DNA from: Leptolyngbya sp. O-77
Lineage (GTDB): Bacteria; Cyanobacteriota; Cyanobacteriia; Elainellales; Elainellaceae
Direction of reading: 5' to 3'
NCBI RefSeq assembly: GCF_001548395.1
Contig: NZ_AP017367.1
Span: 4,439,001-4,503,000 of the forward strand
DNA: 64,000 nucleotides
Both the position numbers and the translations under genes were made by a program. Positions 7,839 through 16,226 of this stretch are shown here, one piece after another (position 1 is the first letter of the stretch; each line of letters begins with the position of its first letter). The notes beneath the pieces were generated by a model, which was not told the origin of the DNA, did not search any database, and was given only the letters and a program-made list of their open reading frames with translations.

Positions 7839-9293
7839 TTAGACAGGGGACTGGGCGATCGCCAGCGCTTGCGTCAGGCGGGCTTTGTCAATCTGCCGCT
7901 GGTGCAGCAGCAGCCAGGATTGCACCAGGTCTGGTCCTTGCAGGTCGCCCGTCAGCGCTGCCCGCAGCGACTTCATCACCACGCCCTTTTTCACACCCGC
8001 CGCCTGCACGCCCTGCTGAATCACGTCCTGCACGGTATCTGGTGTAACAGCGGTCGTGTCTAGCGCCGTCAGGATGCCCTGAAGCGCCGTGCCCACGCTG
8101 GGCTGCTGGAGCTGCTGTGTCGCCGCATCGGTAAAGCCCACATCGGGCACGAACAGGTAGCGGGTCATCTCCACTGCGTCGTTTAGCTTTACCAGGCTGG
8201 GGCCGACGAGAGCAGCGACTTGTTCTAGCCAGGGGCGATCGCCCGTCGGGTCAAGCTCGTAGCCCGCCGCCTGCCACAGGGGAATGAGCAGGTCGGTCAG
8301 TTCACCAATGGGCTTATGATGCAGGTATTGGCTGTTGATCCAGTTGAGCTTGTCCCAGTCGAACTTGGCACCAGCTTTGTTGACTCGATCAAAGCTAAAT
8401 TGTTTCGCGGCTTCTTCAAGGGTAAAGATTTCTGACATCCCCTCCGGCGGCGACCAGCCCAGCAGCGTCATATAGTTGGCGATCGCCTCTGGCGTATAGC
8501 CCATGTCGCGAAAATCAGAAATCGACGTAACACCATCTCGCTTCGACAGCTTCGCGCCTGCCTGATTCAAGATCAGCGGCGTGTGCCCAAATTCTGGCAC
8601 CGTTGCACCCAGCGCTTCGTACAACAAGATTTGCTTGGGCGTGTTGCCGATGTGGTCTTCGCCGCGAATCACCTGGGTAATGCCCATGTCGATGTCATCC
8701 ACCACCACCACAAAGTTGTAGAGCGGTGCGCCGATCTCGCCTGCTGCCGAAGCGCGGGCAATCACCATGTCGCCACCCAGGTCGCGCCCCTTCCAGGTCA
8801 CCGTGCCACGCACCAGATCAGTCCAGGAAATTTCCCGGTCGTCGTCGATTTTGAACCGAATCACAGGCTGACGACCTTCGGCTATAAAGGCGGCTTCTTG
8901 CTCCGGAGTTAAATCGCGGTGGCGGTTGTCATAGCGGGGCGCTTCGTTGCGAGCTTTTTGGGCTTCGCGCATCGCGTCCAGTTCTGCGGGTGTGTCGTAG
9001 GCGCGATAGGCTAGCCCTTTATCCAGCAATTCCTGAATTTTTTGGCGATATAGCTCGGTGCGCTGGGTTTGAAACACTGGGCCTTCGTCCCAATTCAGCC
9101 CCAGCCATGTCAGCCCATCGAGGATGTTGTCGGTAAACTCGGAGCGCGATCGCTCCAAATCGGTGTCTTCAATCCGCAGCACAAACTGGCCGCCATTGTG
9201 ACGGGCAAATAGCCAGTTAAACACGGCAGTACGAGCGGTGCCGATGTGGAGCTTTCCGGTGGGACTGGGCGCAATGCGAACGCGAACGGACAT
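7839..9293 (-). CDS. gltX: Glutamyl-tRNA synthetase
   Basis: The 484-residue class-I aminoacyl-tRNA synthetase charges tRNA-Glu (and, in cyanobacteria, usually also tRNA-Gln, corrected later by GatCAB; it also supplies Glu-tRNA for tetrapyrrole synthesis). The HIGH motif occurs in RIAPSPTGKLHIGTARTA (about 6-23), the KMSKS equivalent in GAKLSKRDG (about 246). The anticodon-binding helical domain fills the C-terminal third. Length and both signature motifs are intact. Confidence 0.97.
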   Translation of the reverse strand: MSVRVRIAPSPTGKLHIGTARTAVFNWLFARHNGGQFVLRIEDTDLERSRSEFTDNILDGLTWLGLNWDEGPVFQTQRTELYRQKIQELLDKGLAYRAYDTPAELDAMREAQKARNEAPRYDNRHRDLTPEQEAAFIAEGRQPVIRFKIDDDREISWTDLVRGTVTWKGRDLGGDMVIARASAAGEIGAPLYNFVVVVDDIDMGITQVIRGEDHIGNTPKQILLYEALGATVPEFGHTPLILNQAGAKLSKRDGVTSISDFRDMGYTPEAIANYMTLLGWSPPEGMSEIFTLEEAAKQFSFDRVNKAGAKFDWDKLNWINSQYLHHKPIGELTDLLIPLWQAAGYELDPTGDRPWLEQVAALVGPSLVKLNDAVEMTRYLFVPDVGFTDAATQQLQQPSVGTALQGILTALDTTAVTPDTVQDVIQQGVQAAGVKKGVVMKSLRAALTGDLQGPDLVQSWLLLHQRQIDKARLTQALAIAQSPV

Positions 9294-9465
9294 GTTTTAG
9301 GGGTTAGGGTTTAGGGATTGGGGGTTAGGTAGGCGACAAGGGATGGCGTGAGGGAATTAACGGCGATCGCCTCAGAACCACCCGACGACGCACAGCAAAC
9401 CAACCTTAAAGATTCTAGCGATTCATGGAACCTTGTATGAGCAGGAGTTGTGTACATCCCACTTT

Positions 9466-9852
9466 TCAGGTGCTTCTCAAGATTTCTTGAACCTGTATGA
9501 CAAAGCGCTCAGCGCAGGCGATCGCCGCTTTAGCCACTGATGTATCAATCGTTTTCAATTCGCCATAGTCTGCAATCTGTCGTATCTCGGCTAACCAATT
9601 CAGGTCGCGCCCATACTGCCTGTTCAAAATTCCCGATTTCACAAAATGCAAGCTAACAGCACGCAGCACACCAGTATGACTACCAAATGCCAGATCTTGA
9701 GAGAGAAGCAGGGCTGATGCAGCATAGAAAGCCGCGTAGTAGGCTCTTGATGCCGCCTCGTTTAAGAAGCCAGCATTTTGCAGCATCTTTGCCGCCTCCA
9801 ACGATGAGTCAGCACGACCTAAATTTGCCTGAACTTCTTCAGAATGGCTCAC
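9466..9852 (-). CDS. HEPN-domain protein of an MNT-HEPN pair
   Basis: The 128-residue protein matches the HEPN family (PF05168 type): NLGRADSSLEAAKML, then SRAYYAAFYAASALLLS, LHFVKSGILN, and IRQIADYGE near the end. HEPN proteins paired with minimal nucleotidyltransferases are usually RNase toxins. The GTG start at 9852 overlaps the stop of the nucleotidyltransferase gene by four bases (GTGA), so the pair is translationally coupled. No canonical RX4-6H active site was seen, so toxicity is uncertain; this subtype may be a regulatory HEPN. Confidence 0.82.
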   Translation of the reverse strand: MSHSEEVQANLGRADSSLEAAKMLQNAGFLNEAASRAYYAAFYAASALLLSQDLAFGSHTGVLRAVSLHFVKSGILNRQYGRDLNWLAEIRQIADYGELKTIDTSVAKAAIACAERFVIQVQEILRST

Positions 9853-10202
9853 AACACGATGCCTTCTCGCAAAATGTTGCGGTAGAAGTGGCTCACGCCT
9901 TGCTCAAACTCGGTAGCATCGGCTGGCTTTGCAGAAATCCAGTATGGTGCTTCTAGCTGAAGCGGATAGAGCAAATCCACAACGGCGCGCAGTTCTTGAA
10001 AGTAGTTGATGGGTGGAGCCAGCAGTACCAACAGATCAACATCACTAGTTGGGGTCAACTCATTTCTAACGGCAGAACCAAAGACAATCAGAGACCTTAA
10101 CCTCTCGCCATAATGCTGGCTCAGCAGTTGTTGACACTTGTCCAGCGTCGCTTGCAAATCTGCACTTGGGTCTGAACTTGGGGTTGCTTGATTGGACAGC
10201 AT
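9849..10202 (-). CDS. MNT-type nucleotidyltransferase of an MNT-HEPN pair
   Basis: The 117-residue minimal nucleotidyltransferase has the Pol-beta-like motif LIVFGSAVRNELTPTSDVD, giving GS and DxD metal-binding residues. In characterised MNT-HEPN systems this enzyme adenylylates and silences the HEPN toxin. It is the upstream gene of the two-gene unit and overlaps the HEPN gene. It sits next to tRNA-Asp, a common landing place for mobile toxin-antitoxin cassettes. Confidence 0.85.
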   Translation of the reverse strand: MLSNQATPSSDPSADLQATLDKCQQLLSQHYGERLRSLIVFGSAVRNELTPTSDVDLLVLLAPPINYFQELRAVVDLLYPLQLEAPYWISAKPADATEFEQGVSHFYRNILREGIVL

Positions 10203-10257
10203 AGCACTTGCCTACATTGCCTCTCAAACACCGCCTGCTCAAATCAAAATCCTAAAA

Positions 10258-10331
10258 CGGGACCGACGGGGCTCGAACCCGCAACTTCCGCCGTGACAGG
10301 GCGGTGCTCTAACCGATTGAACTACGGTCCC
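10258..10331 (-). tRNA. trnD: tRNA-Asp (anticodon GTC)
   Basis: On the minus strand the acceptor GGGACCG (from 10331) pairs with CGGTCCC, discriminator G at 10258. The D-arm contains AATCGGTTAGAGC. The anticodon stem CCGCC/GGCGG encloses CTGTCAC, giving anticodon GTC. The T-arm is GCGGG-TTCGAGC-CCCGT. CCA is not encoded. Length is 74 bases. Confidence 0.96.
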
Positions 10332-10448
10332 TTGCGCTTTGTGCGCCCTTTGAAAGACGCAATCTCTATTGTGTAGATCTGGGAGCCTTTTGTCAAATGT
10401 TTTGAGAAATTTTTGGATATTTTTTGGGAAACAGGTTGAGTCCAATTC

Positions 10449-12230
10449 TCAATGACTTTGATGTGCCTGAATTTCCTGCACTTTTTCAGTAATGAATGCC
10501 ACCAGCCAATCTTTGACGCGATGCGTGGCGCGGCAGTCGTCTTCGTTGTAGCGCAAGATTGATTCGAGAAACGCGCGATCGCCCGTTTGCAGCCATTGCG
10601 CGTACCAGAAAATCGACTGTGCGCCGTTGGCCTCGGCATCGCGCCAGTTAAACCCCAGCCAGCGGGCGATCGCCTTCAGCGCATAGCTCTCGACGGGCAG
10701 CAGCGCCACCTGCGTCACCCAGTCGTGCAAATCTACAAACCGCATCAGTACACTTTCGACCTGGTCTGGCGCAGCGCCAAACGCCTCTCCCAATCGGCGC
10801 ACCGTCTGCACTTCGTAGGGGCAAAAATGAAAAATGGGCGCATCGGGATATCGCCCAAACAAGTCCATCAACTGGTTCCAGACCAGGCGCTCGTCTTCTG
10901 GCGTTTCGGCCAGCAGCGCATAAAACTGGTTGTGCCCCTGCGCCCGATCCACCACCAGCACGCCGTGCAGGTACACGACGTTTTGCTCTGGAGCCGACTC
11001 AATATCAAAATACAGCTCGACCTCGGCGGTCGGCAGGCTGCGGTGCTTGACCAGTTCCATCAGCGCCCCGTAAGACAGAGACGGATTCAGCAGCGCCTCC
11101 TGATTCAGCGTTGCCTGGGCCTGATACACCAACTTGTGCGCCACGGCCGGCCCAAAGCCAGGAAGCATTTCCAACTCCCGGACGGGCGTAGCCGCCAGCG
11201 CCTCCAGCGTGGTGATCTGCATCTGCTTGAGATAAACGTAGCGGCTGGGCGTAACGCCGGGAAGCAGAGAGAGATGGCGATCGCTCGTCGCCAGCCCATA
11301 GCAAAAGCTAGACCAGTGGCAGAGATCGCAGCGGTTGTGGGCAATAAACACTTCTGGTTCGCGCTGATTGATCAGCATCTCAGCGCAGGCATAGAGAATT
11401 TCTTCCATGCGTGGCAGCAGGTCAACCAGATCCACTGCGTAGGGGCCGCGCTGCCGCAGCATCAGCCAGCTCGTATCGCACCACGCCCCCTGCACCGCCG
11501 CCAGCACATAAGCATGAAACGCCGCCATCACCTGATAGTCCAGCTTGGGGCGCTTGCCCAGGCGGATATCCGTCGGCACATACATCCAGTCGCCAAAGAC
11601 CGACTCTCCCGGCTGTCGCACCAGCAGATCAGGACAGCTCACCAGCATCACGCCGTCGCGATATTCCGTCAGCAGCACGCCGCGAGAAATCCGCTCCACC
11701 CCCTGCTGCATCAGCGTCAGAGTCTTCTCCGCACCCGCCGCCCAGTTCGAGCGGGGATAATCCGCTTCGTGAATCACCGCATCCTGCAAAATTTCGCGGC
11801 GATGAGCCAGGCTGTCTTGCCGCAGCTTGAGCAAATAATCGCTGGGAGCATCGCAATGGTTTAGATCGCCATAACGGTCAAGGTAGGCGCGGCGATGGCA
11901 GCGCTGAAAGCTAAACAGCAGCTCGTCAGTGAGCCAGATGGTGTGCGGACTGTGAGCGGCGTGAAATGCAGCGGGTTCTTCCTGTTCTGGCAACACCGGC
12001 TGCTTGCGGTAGGTGCTAGACGGGCGATCGCCCGCATATTGTGCCGTGTATGACCCGGTATACGACCCGGTACATGACCCGTTACATTGCCCCGGATATT
12101 GCTTGCTATAGGCCTCCGCAGACGGTCGAAAACTCGCGTCAGATTTAACACTTTCAGGCACCGAAACCAGCGAGGCAGAGTATTCGCTCTCCGCCTCTGA
12201 TCGTTCAAATCGCGGCGGATTAGCGGACAC
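10449..12230 (-). CDS. TM0106-type RecB-like nuclease with RNase H-like domain
   Basis: The 593-residue protein matches the TM0106 family of putative RecB-like nucleases. A PD-(D/E)XK core spans roughly residues 120-320 (MLVSCPDLLVRQPG, WMYVPTDIRLGKRPKLDYQV) and ends in a Cys-containing segment (HNRCDLCHWSSFC), suggestive of an iron-sulfur-type Cys set. A helix-hairpin-helix-like segment follows (ELEMLPGFGPAVAHKL). The C-terminal exonuclease/RNase H-like domain has EVELYFDIESAP (DxE) and YNEDDCRATHRVKDWL. The first about 85 residues are Ser/Tyr/Gly-rich and look unconserved, including a short CTGSYTGSYT repeat. The GTG start at 12230 has GGAGGAG very close before it, so the true start is uncertain. 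Confidence 0.82.
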   Translation of the reverse strand: MSANPPRFERSEAESEYSASLVSVPESVKSDASFRPSAEAYSKQYPGQCNGSCTGSYTGSYTAQYAGDRPSSTYRKQPVLPEQEEPAAFHAAHSPHTIWLTDELLFSFQRCHRRAYLDRYGDLNHCDAPSDYLLKLRQDSLAHRREILQDAVIHEADYPRSNWAAGAEKTLTLMQQGVERISRGVLLTEYRDGVMLVSCPDLLVRQPGESVFGDWMYVPTDIRLGKRPKLDYQVMAAFHAYVLAAVQGAWCDTSWLMLRQRGPYAVDLVDLLPRMEEILYACAEMLINQREPEVFIAHNRCDLCHWSSFCYGLATSDRHLSLLPGVTPSRYVYLKQMQITTLEALAATPVRELEMLPGFGPAVAHKLVYQAQATLNQEALLNPSLSYGALMELVKHRSLPTAEVELYFDIESAPEQNVVYLHGVLVVDRAQGHNQFYALLAETPEDERLVWNQLMDLFGRYPDAPIFHFCPYEVQTVRRLGEAFGAAPDQVESVLMRFVDLHDWVTQVALLPVESYALKAIARWLGFNWRDAEANGAQSIFWYAQWLQTGDRAFLESILRYNEDDCRATHRVKDWLVAFITEKVQEIQAHQSH

Positions 12231-12549
12231 ACTCCTCCAGACTGAGCAAGCAAACCAGCGGTCGCTGCTTCAGCCTTGTGGAAACCTGGGAGTGGATCAA
12301 TCGACTCGATAGCATCATGCGGGATAGCCTGTGAACCAGGCGCAACGAGCGCAAAAAACAAAAGCTCTGACAGCGGACAGAGGATTCACCCAAACTGAAA
12401 AAAATCTCCGCCACAGTCCGGCAACCCTGAGAATTTTTTCCTATCTTCCATGACTCTACCCTGATCTGGAAAAATCTGCATCAAAAATCCGCATCGTGTT
12501 TGCCAGTAACCTTTAGACCGCAGCCAGAAGCGAATCACTGCACCACTCT
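12231..12549. other. Gap without a recognised gene
   Basis: The 319-base gap separates the TM0106-type nuclease and the sulfotransferase. It holds A-rich patches around 12395-12405 and 12430 and a small direct duplication (CACCACTCTT at 12541 and 12551). No convincing coding frame, tRNA or terminator was seen. Confidence 0.5.
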
Positions 12550-13500
12550 TCACCACTCTTCAGCGCGATAGAACCGATCCGACCAATCGCCCACCCGTTC
12601 TCGAATAAACGCAATTTCTTCTGCCGAAAGCTTTTCCTTCCAGGTGTAGGCATTGGCTTTGCTGTTGCGCTTGAGGGCAAACAGCGACGGCTCCACCGAG
12701 GGATTTTTTTCGTTGCTATAGTCTGTGATTTTGCGCTGCACGGTGTCGCTAAAATCCAGCCCCAATTGGTCAAAGATTTGCTGAAAGCCCGCCAGCGGCT
12801 CTAGCGACAGGTCTTCGTGCCGCACGAACTGCCAGTGGGGAAACTGCTCCCGGTAGGTGGCAATGCGATAGTGAATCAGCTTCCACAGCAGCGCCGCGTG
12901 TTCCAGAATCGATCGCCCGTGCCCACCACCGGGTACTTCGTCTCCGGCGACGAATTCTTCGATTTCTGCGGCAAAGGGATGCAGATGATCGCGCATCAGC
13001 AAGGGCTGGTCGAGAAAATGTCGGAAGTTGTGGAACCAGCCCGCTTTTTTGAGGCTGTAGGCAAAGGCCGCGGGATGGCGAATCATCACCACCACGTCCA
13101 TGTTAAAGCGGGTCGCCAGCCAGTCGGCAGAGAAGAGGGCGATCGGGTCTTTCAGCAGGGGACGACGGCCCGCCGCACGGCTTTTGGCAAAAAACGCGCG
13201 ATCGCCCCGCACTTTGCGGCGATATTCTGCATCATTCACCAGCTTCCAACTGGGAATCAGATTGTATTGCAGCCGCACCGTTTTCTCAAAAAACCGCCGA
13301 TACTGAGCCTCGTTGTCGGCACAGATATATTGAAACCAATAGTCCCACTGTGCGCCGCAAAAACCCAGGTTGTGATTCAGGTGAAACGGCTCGTGAATAT
13401 AGGCGACTTGGGGCGATGCGCCAATCATCCGCCCGACCCAGGTCGAGCCAGAGCGATGGGAACCCGTCACCAGAATTGGTTTTTGCAAGACTTTGCCCAT
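12550..13500 (-). CDS. Sulfotransferase-family protein
   Basis: The 316-residue protein starts with the P-loop-like PAPS 5'-phosphosulfate-binding motif (KPILVTGSHRSGSTWVGRMI) and has the later 3'-phosphate region (VVMIRHPAAFAYSLKKAGW) of cytosolic-type sulfotransferases. Such enzymes transfer sulfate from PAPS to carbohydrates, lipids or other acceptors; the acceptor here cannot be deduced. ATG 13500 is chosen because the P-loop begins shortly after it; a GTG at 13512 would add four residues. It follows a membrane-protein gene by 24 bases on the same strand. Confidence 0.87.
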   Translation of the reverse strand: MGKVLQKPILVTGSHRSGSTWVGRMIGASPQVAYIHEPFHLNHNLGFCGAQWDYWFQYICADNEAQYRRFFEKTVRLQYNLIPSWKLVNDAEYRRKVRGDRAFFAKSRAAGRRPLLKDPIALFSADWLATRFNMDVVVMIRHPAAFAYSLKKAGWFHNFRHFLDQPLLMRDHLHPFAAEIEEFVAGDEVPGGGHGRSILEHAALLWKLIHYRIATYREQFPHWQFVRHEDLSLEPLAGFQQIFDQLGLDFSDTVQRKITDYSNEKNPSVEPSLFALKRNSKANAYTWKEKLSAEEIAFIRERVGDWSDRFYRAEEW

Positions 13501-13524
13501 AGCGCTATGCACTGGCGGTACGGG

Positions 13525-14118
13525 CTATTGCTCGATGGCAGAACGACCCTGCCGCCCCAGCCGCACAATGACAAAGTGCCCAAAGTAAATTAGATAAATC
13601 ACCAGCCCGACAATGCCCAAAAAGCCCAGGAAAGGCGGGCGATAGTTTGCATGGAGGACATCCTTGTAAATCAGCGGGGCTTCGCGCCACACCTGGCAAA
13701 AGGGCGTTTGGTAGCTTGCTTCCGAAAAGGCGCATTGCAAAAAGGGAATCGTGGCGATCGCCCCCAGTGTGCTGTAGATCGTCAGCGCCCAGCGCCAGGC
13801 AGTGAACAAAAACTTGAGTGGGGTAGAGCGCTGGTCGTCAATTTCTTCGTTCAAATCCACCCAAAACCACAGCCCGATGGGAATCAAAATCCGCGCCAAA
13901 AACGATGCCAAAAACCCGATCTTCAAGTCGCCAATTAGTAGATAAACCGTGATCGCCAGCAGGCTGGAGACGCGCCAGTAAATAATCAGCAGCCGCTGCA
14001 TGGCTTCAGCCTGTTTCACCGTTGCCCAGATCAGCAAAATCAGCGGCAGCACGACGGCAAATAGCACCGCCAAACGATAGTCCATCCAAACCAGAGAGCG
14101 CAGAAGATCGGGAGACAT
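13525..14118 (-). CDS. Multi-pass membrane protein, probably DUF3177 family
   Basis: The 197-residue protein has about five membrane segments (LAVLFAVVLPLILLIWATV, LLAITVYLLIG, FLARILIPIGLWFWV, LTIYSTLGAIATIPFL, FLGIVGLVIYLIYFG). It resembles a cyanobacterial family that I recall as DUF3177; that name is from memory of the pattern MDYRLAVLF...WRVSSLLAITVYL and is not verified. No catalytic motif is visible. It is 24 bases upstream of the sulfotransferase and probably co-transcribed with it. Confidence 0.75.
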   Translation of the reverse strand: MSPDLLRSLVWMDYRLAVLFAVVLPLILLIWATVKQAEAMQRLLIIYWRVSSLLAITVYLLIGDLKIGFLASFLARILIPIGLWFWVDLNEEIDDQRSTPLKFLFTAWRWALTIYSTLGAIATIPFLQCAFSEASYQTPFCQVWREAPLIYKDVLHANYRPPFLGFLGIVGLVIYLIYFGHFVIVRLGRQGRSAIEQ

Positions 14119-14359
14119 GAATCCAAGGGTGGAAATGATTGGAAATGAGTTGCAACGTACAGAAGGATTGGGGTCAAACCCTGTTTTAGCCTAAGAACAT
14201 CTGAGAGCCTTATCCAGTGTAAGACTTTACCGGACTTGTCCCGCAGATTTCTGCTGTGGCTCACGGTACATCGACCAGGATCGTGTCGCAGATTCAGAGG
14301 GTCAGTCTGATGGCTGCTAAATTGTAACCAGACTTTTAGCCAAACTTTAAAAAGAAAAA

Positions 14360-14391
14360 TGCCTGACCTTATAAGCCCCCAAGGTCAGGCA
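14360..14391 (-). terminator. Rho-independent terminator (minus strand)
   Basis: The perfect 11-bp stem TGCCTGACCTT/AAGGTCAGGCA encloses a 10-base loop. Read on the minus strand it is followed by TTTTTCTTTTT. It must end a minus-strand transcript coming from the right, where the only candidate is the small ORF at 14445-14582 or an unannotated RNA, because the next minus-strand gene (PSRP-3) has its own terminator. Confidence 0.8.
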
Positions 14392-14444
14392 GTTCACCTG
14401 TAAGGACGCCTTCTGAGCAGGAACCCTAACGATTCAATTGCCCC

Positions 14445-14582
14445 CTAATCGCTAGCGTTCCGAATGCGTTCTCCAGAGTTATCCCTATTCTGCAATTTCT
14501 TGAATTCAATTTCCCTGAGATTTTTACTGAACTCTGTGGGGCAGTTTTGCGAAAAGGTGCCGTCGGATACGGGAATTTCCAT
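14445..14582 (-). CDS. Possible 45-aa small protein preceding a terminator
   Basis: The minus-strand ATG at 14582 opens 45 codons (MEIPVSDGTFSQNCPTEFSK, then a Lys/Arg/Asn-rich tail) ending 54 bases before the strong terminator at 14360-14391. The composition is hydrophilic and plausible. No strong Shine-Dalgarno is seen, and no homologue is recognised. The terminator is independent evidence that something is transcribed here; it could equally be a noncoding RNA. The rest of the 14119-14819 gap shows nothing else. Confidence 0.3.
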   Translation of the reverse strand: MEIPVSDGTFSQNCPTEFSKNLREIEFKKLQNRDNSGERIRNASD

Positions 14583-14819
14583 TGACAATTCTGTGATTTG
14601 TCGGGTAGTCAATCAGCCGTTTTCCGATGGGGGGGTTAGAAATGAGCCTGACGCACTCAGGAGTCTAAAAAATTTGAACCAATCTGCTCCTGCTTGGATG
14701 ACCATTCTAGACGGACAAATGCTAGGCTCGAAAAAATGCTGCTTGTCAGGGCTTTGAGGTGCTGTGTTAAGGATAACACTGTGCCAGAAGACTGCTGAGG
14801 GCGATCGCCCCGTTCAACT

Positions 14820-15656
14820 ATGCTTACCCCCATCACCGAAGACGTTTTTAAGCAACTGATTCCCGCTGTCGCCACAGCGCAGCAGTATCGCTACTACTGG
14901 GGAAAGTTTCAGGACGTGCTAAGTCGCGTGCTGATTTCGGTCGTGGGGGCGCTGCTGGGGCTGGTGCTGCGGGCAATTTTGCCGCCCAACTTTTGGTTTG
15001 AGATTCTGGAATTCAGCGTGGCGATTATCGCAGGTCTGTACTGGTTGTGGGGGCCCGCCTACCAAGCTGGCCGCCGCAATGCGGAATATCGTCGCTATCC
15101 CTATGCTGGCTTTTGGCAGGGCGAGGTGTCCGATGTCTACATTACCGAAGATCTGGTCGGCACTGAGGAGCGGGTCAACAAGCAGGGCGAACTGGTAGTC
15201 GTGGAAAATCGGGAACGACGGCTGAACCTGGAATTAGCCGATGAAGCGGGCTATCTGGGCAAGGTGAAAGTGCCTCTGGTGCGCGACCATCGGGTGATTC
15301 GTCCGGGCGATCGCGCTCAACTCGTGGCCATCTCCAATCGCCCCGACCTCGACCCAATCTTGGAGCTATCCGACGTGTATATGGCAGATTATGGGCTGTG
15401 GGTTAGCGACTATCCCTACTTGAACCGGGAGGTGTTTGCCGGTGTAAGCAAGCAGCTCGGTCGCCGCACCAGCGAACCCAGCCCAAAGCGCCGCCGCGAC
15501 CGTGCCACCGACCCTGCCTACGACCCTGGCTTTTATGAAGCGCCGCCGCGTCCGACCGAGGAGCGTCCTGACCGCCCCCGCCAAACAAGCCGCTTTCGCC
15601 AAGCGCCGCCCCGCAGCCGCACGCCCAAGCGCCGCACGCCCCGCCGCGAGTTCTAA
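14820..15656 (+). CDS. Cyanobacterial membrane-anchored protein of unknown function
   Basis: The 278-residue protein has two membrane segments (VLISVVGALLGLVLRAIL and FSVAIIAGLYWLWGPAY, about residues 40-82). A conserved-looking cytoplasmic or lumenal domain follows (YPYAGFWQGEVSDVYIT, LELADEAGYLGKVKVPLV, MADYGLWVSDYPYLNRE). An Arg/Pro-rich basic tail covers about residues 215-278. Similar cyanobacterial proteins are often auto-annotated as phosphate ABC transporter permease, but no permease motif is visible, so that label should not be used. The basic tail might bind nucleic acid or membrane lipids (inference). Confidence 0.75.
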   Translation: MLTPITEDVFKQLIPAVATAQQYRYYWGKFQDVLSRVLISVVGALLGLVLRAILPPNFWFEILEFSVAIIAGLYWLWGPAYQAGRRNAEYRRYPYAGFWQGEVSDVYITEDLVGTEERVNKQGELVVVENRERRLNLELADEAGYLGKVKVPLVRDHRVIRPGDRAQLVAISNRPDLDPILELSDVYMADYGLWVSDYPYLNREVFAGVSKQLGRRTSEPSPKRRRDRATDPAYDPGFYEAPPRPTEERPDRPRQTSRFRQAPPRSRTPKRRTPRREF

Positions 15657-15718
15657 GATTCGGTCTTAGCCATGCAAAACCCTACAAAACAAAACCTACA
15701 AAAATATACAAAAACAAA

Positions 15719-15750
15719 GGGGACTGCCCTAGTCTAGCCGTGCAGCCCCC
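15719..15750 (-). terminator. Probable terminator of the PSRP-3 gene
   Basis: On the minus strand GGGGGCTGC and GCAGTCCCC form an imperfect stem (one mismatch) around a 14-base loop. It is followed by TTTGTTTTTG. It lies 32 bases after the PSRP-3 stop codon and is correctly oriented to end that transcript. Confidence 0.6.
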
Positions 15751-15781
15751 CTGAAATGGTTTATGAAATAGTGGTAGATGG

Positions 15782-16081
15782 TCAGGCGCTGCCCGTAAAG
15801 GCAACTTCTGGAAACTTACTTTGCGCTTCGGCCATGGACTTTTTCTTGCCTTCTTCTTGCCAGTAGTTGATGACTTCCGTGGCTTTGTTGAGCAGTTCCA
15901 CTCGATCGGCTTCAGCGATCCAGTGCTTCGCCTCTAGCTCGGTCTTGAGCTGTTCCCACGCATCATTGCGCGGCCAAAAGAAATAGGATGTCAGCGGGCT
16001 GGTTCCCTTTCCGACGACTTGGTCTACTGCCAGAGCCACGTTGTTATCTAGCCAGAGAACCTTGAGAATAAACTTGGACAA
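15782..16081 (-). CDS. ycf65: Small-subunit ribosomal protein PSRP-3 / Ycf65
   Basis: The 99-residue protein is a clear PSRP-3 (cS23, Ycf65), a 30S protein shared by cyanobacteria and plastids. Diagnostic stretches are KFILKVLWLDNNVALAVDQ, VVGKGTSPLTSYFFWPRNDA and ELLNKATEVINYWQEEGK. The start is set at TTG 16081 (LSKFILKV) because GGAGG stands five bases upstream and the protein then begins as the family does. A TTG at 16114 would add 11 residues unlike the family. It is transcribed divergently from the HAD gene at 16227, leaving an approximately 145-base promoter region containing a HIP1 site. Confidence 0.93.
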   Translation of the reverse strand: MSKFILKVLWLDNNVALAVDQVVGKGTSPLTSYFFWPRNDAWEQLKTELEAKHWIAEADRVELLNKATEVINYWQEEGKKKSMAEAQSKFPEVAFTGSA

Positions 16082-16226
16082 TCGCACCTCCAGGACAGTC
16101 CGGGCTGCCTTCAAAAACTCTACAATCCTCTATGGTAAATTACGAACTGGCGCGATCGCCAATATTTTTTGGTTAGATTTGTCCTGAGCTAATTTTTTCT
16201 CTAGAATTTTTTCCCAAACGATTCCT

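Noticed and set aside
14392..14660. 6S RNA or signal recognition particle RNA
   Set aside because: No GGAA-type SRP loop or long bubble-containing rod could be recognised; only the terminator is certain.
14820..15656. Phosphate ABC transporter permease
   Set aside because: Only two membrane segments and no permease loop motif are present; the label often seen on such proteins is not supported by the sequence.
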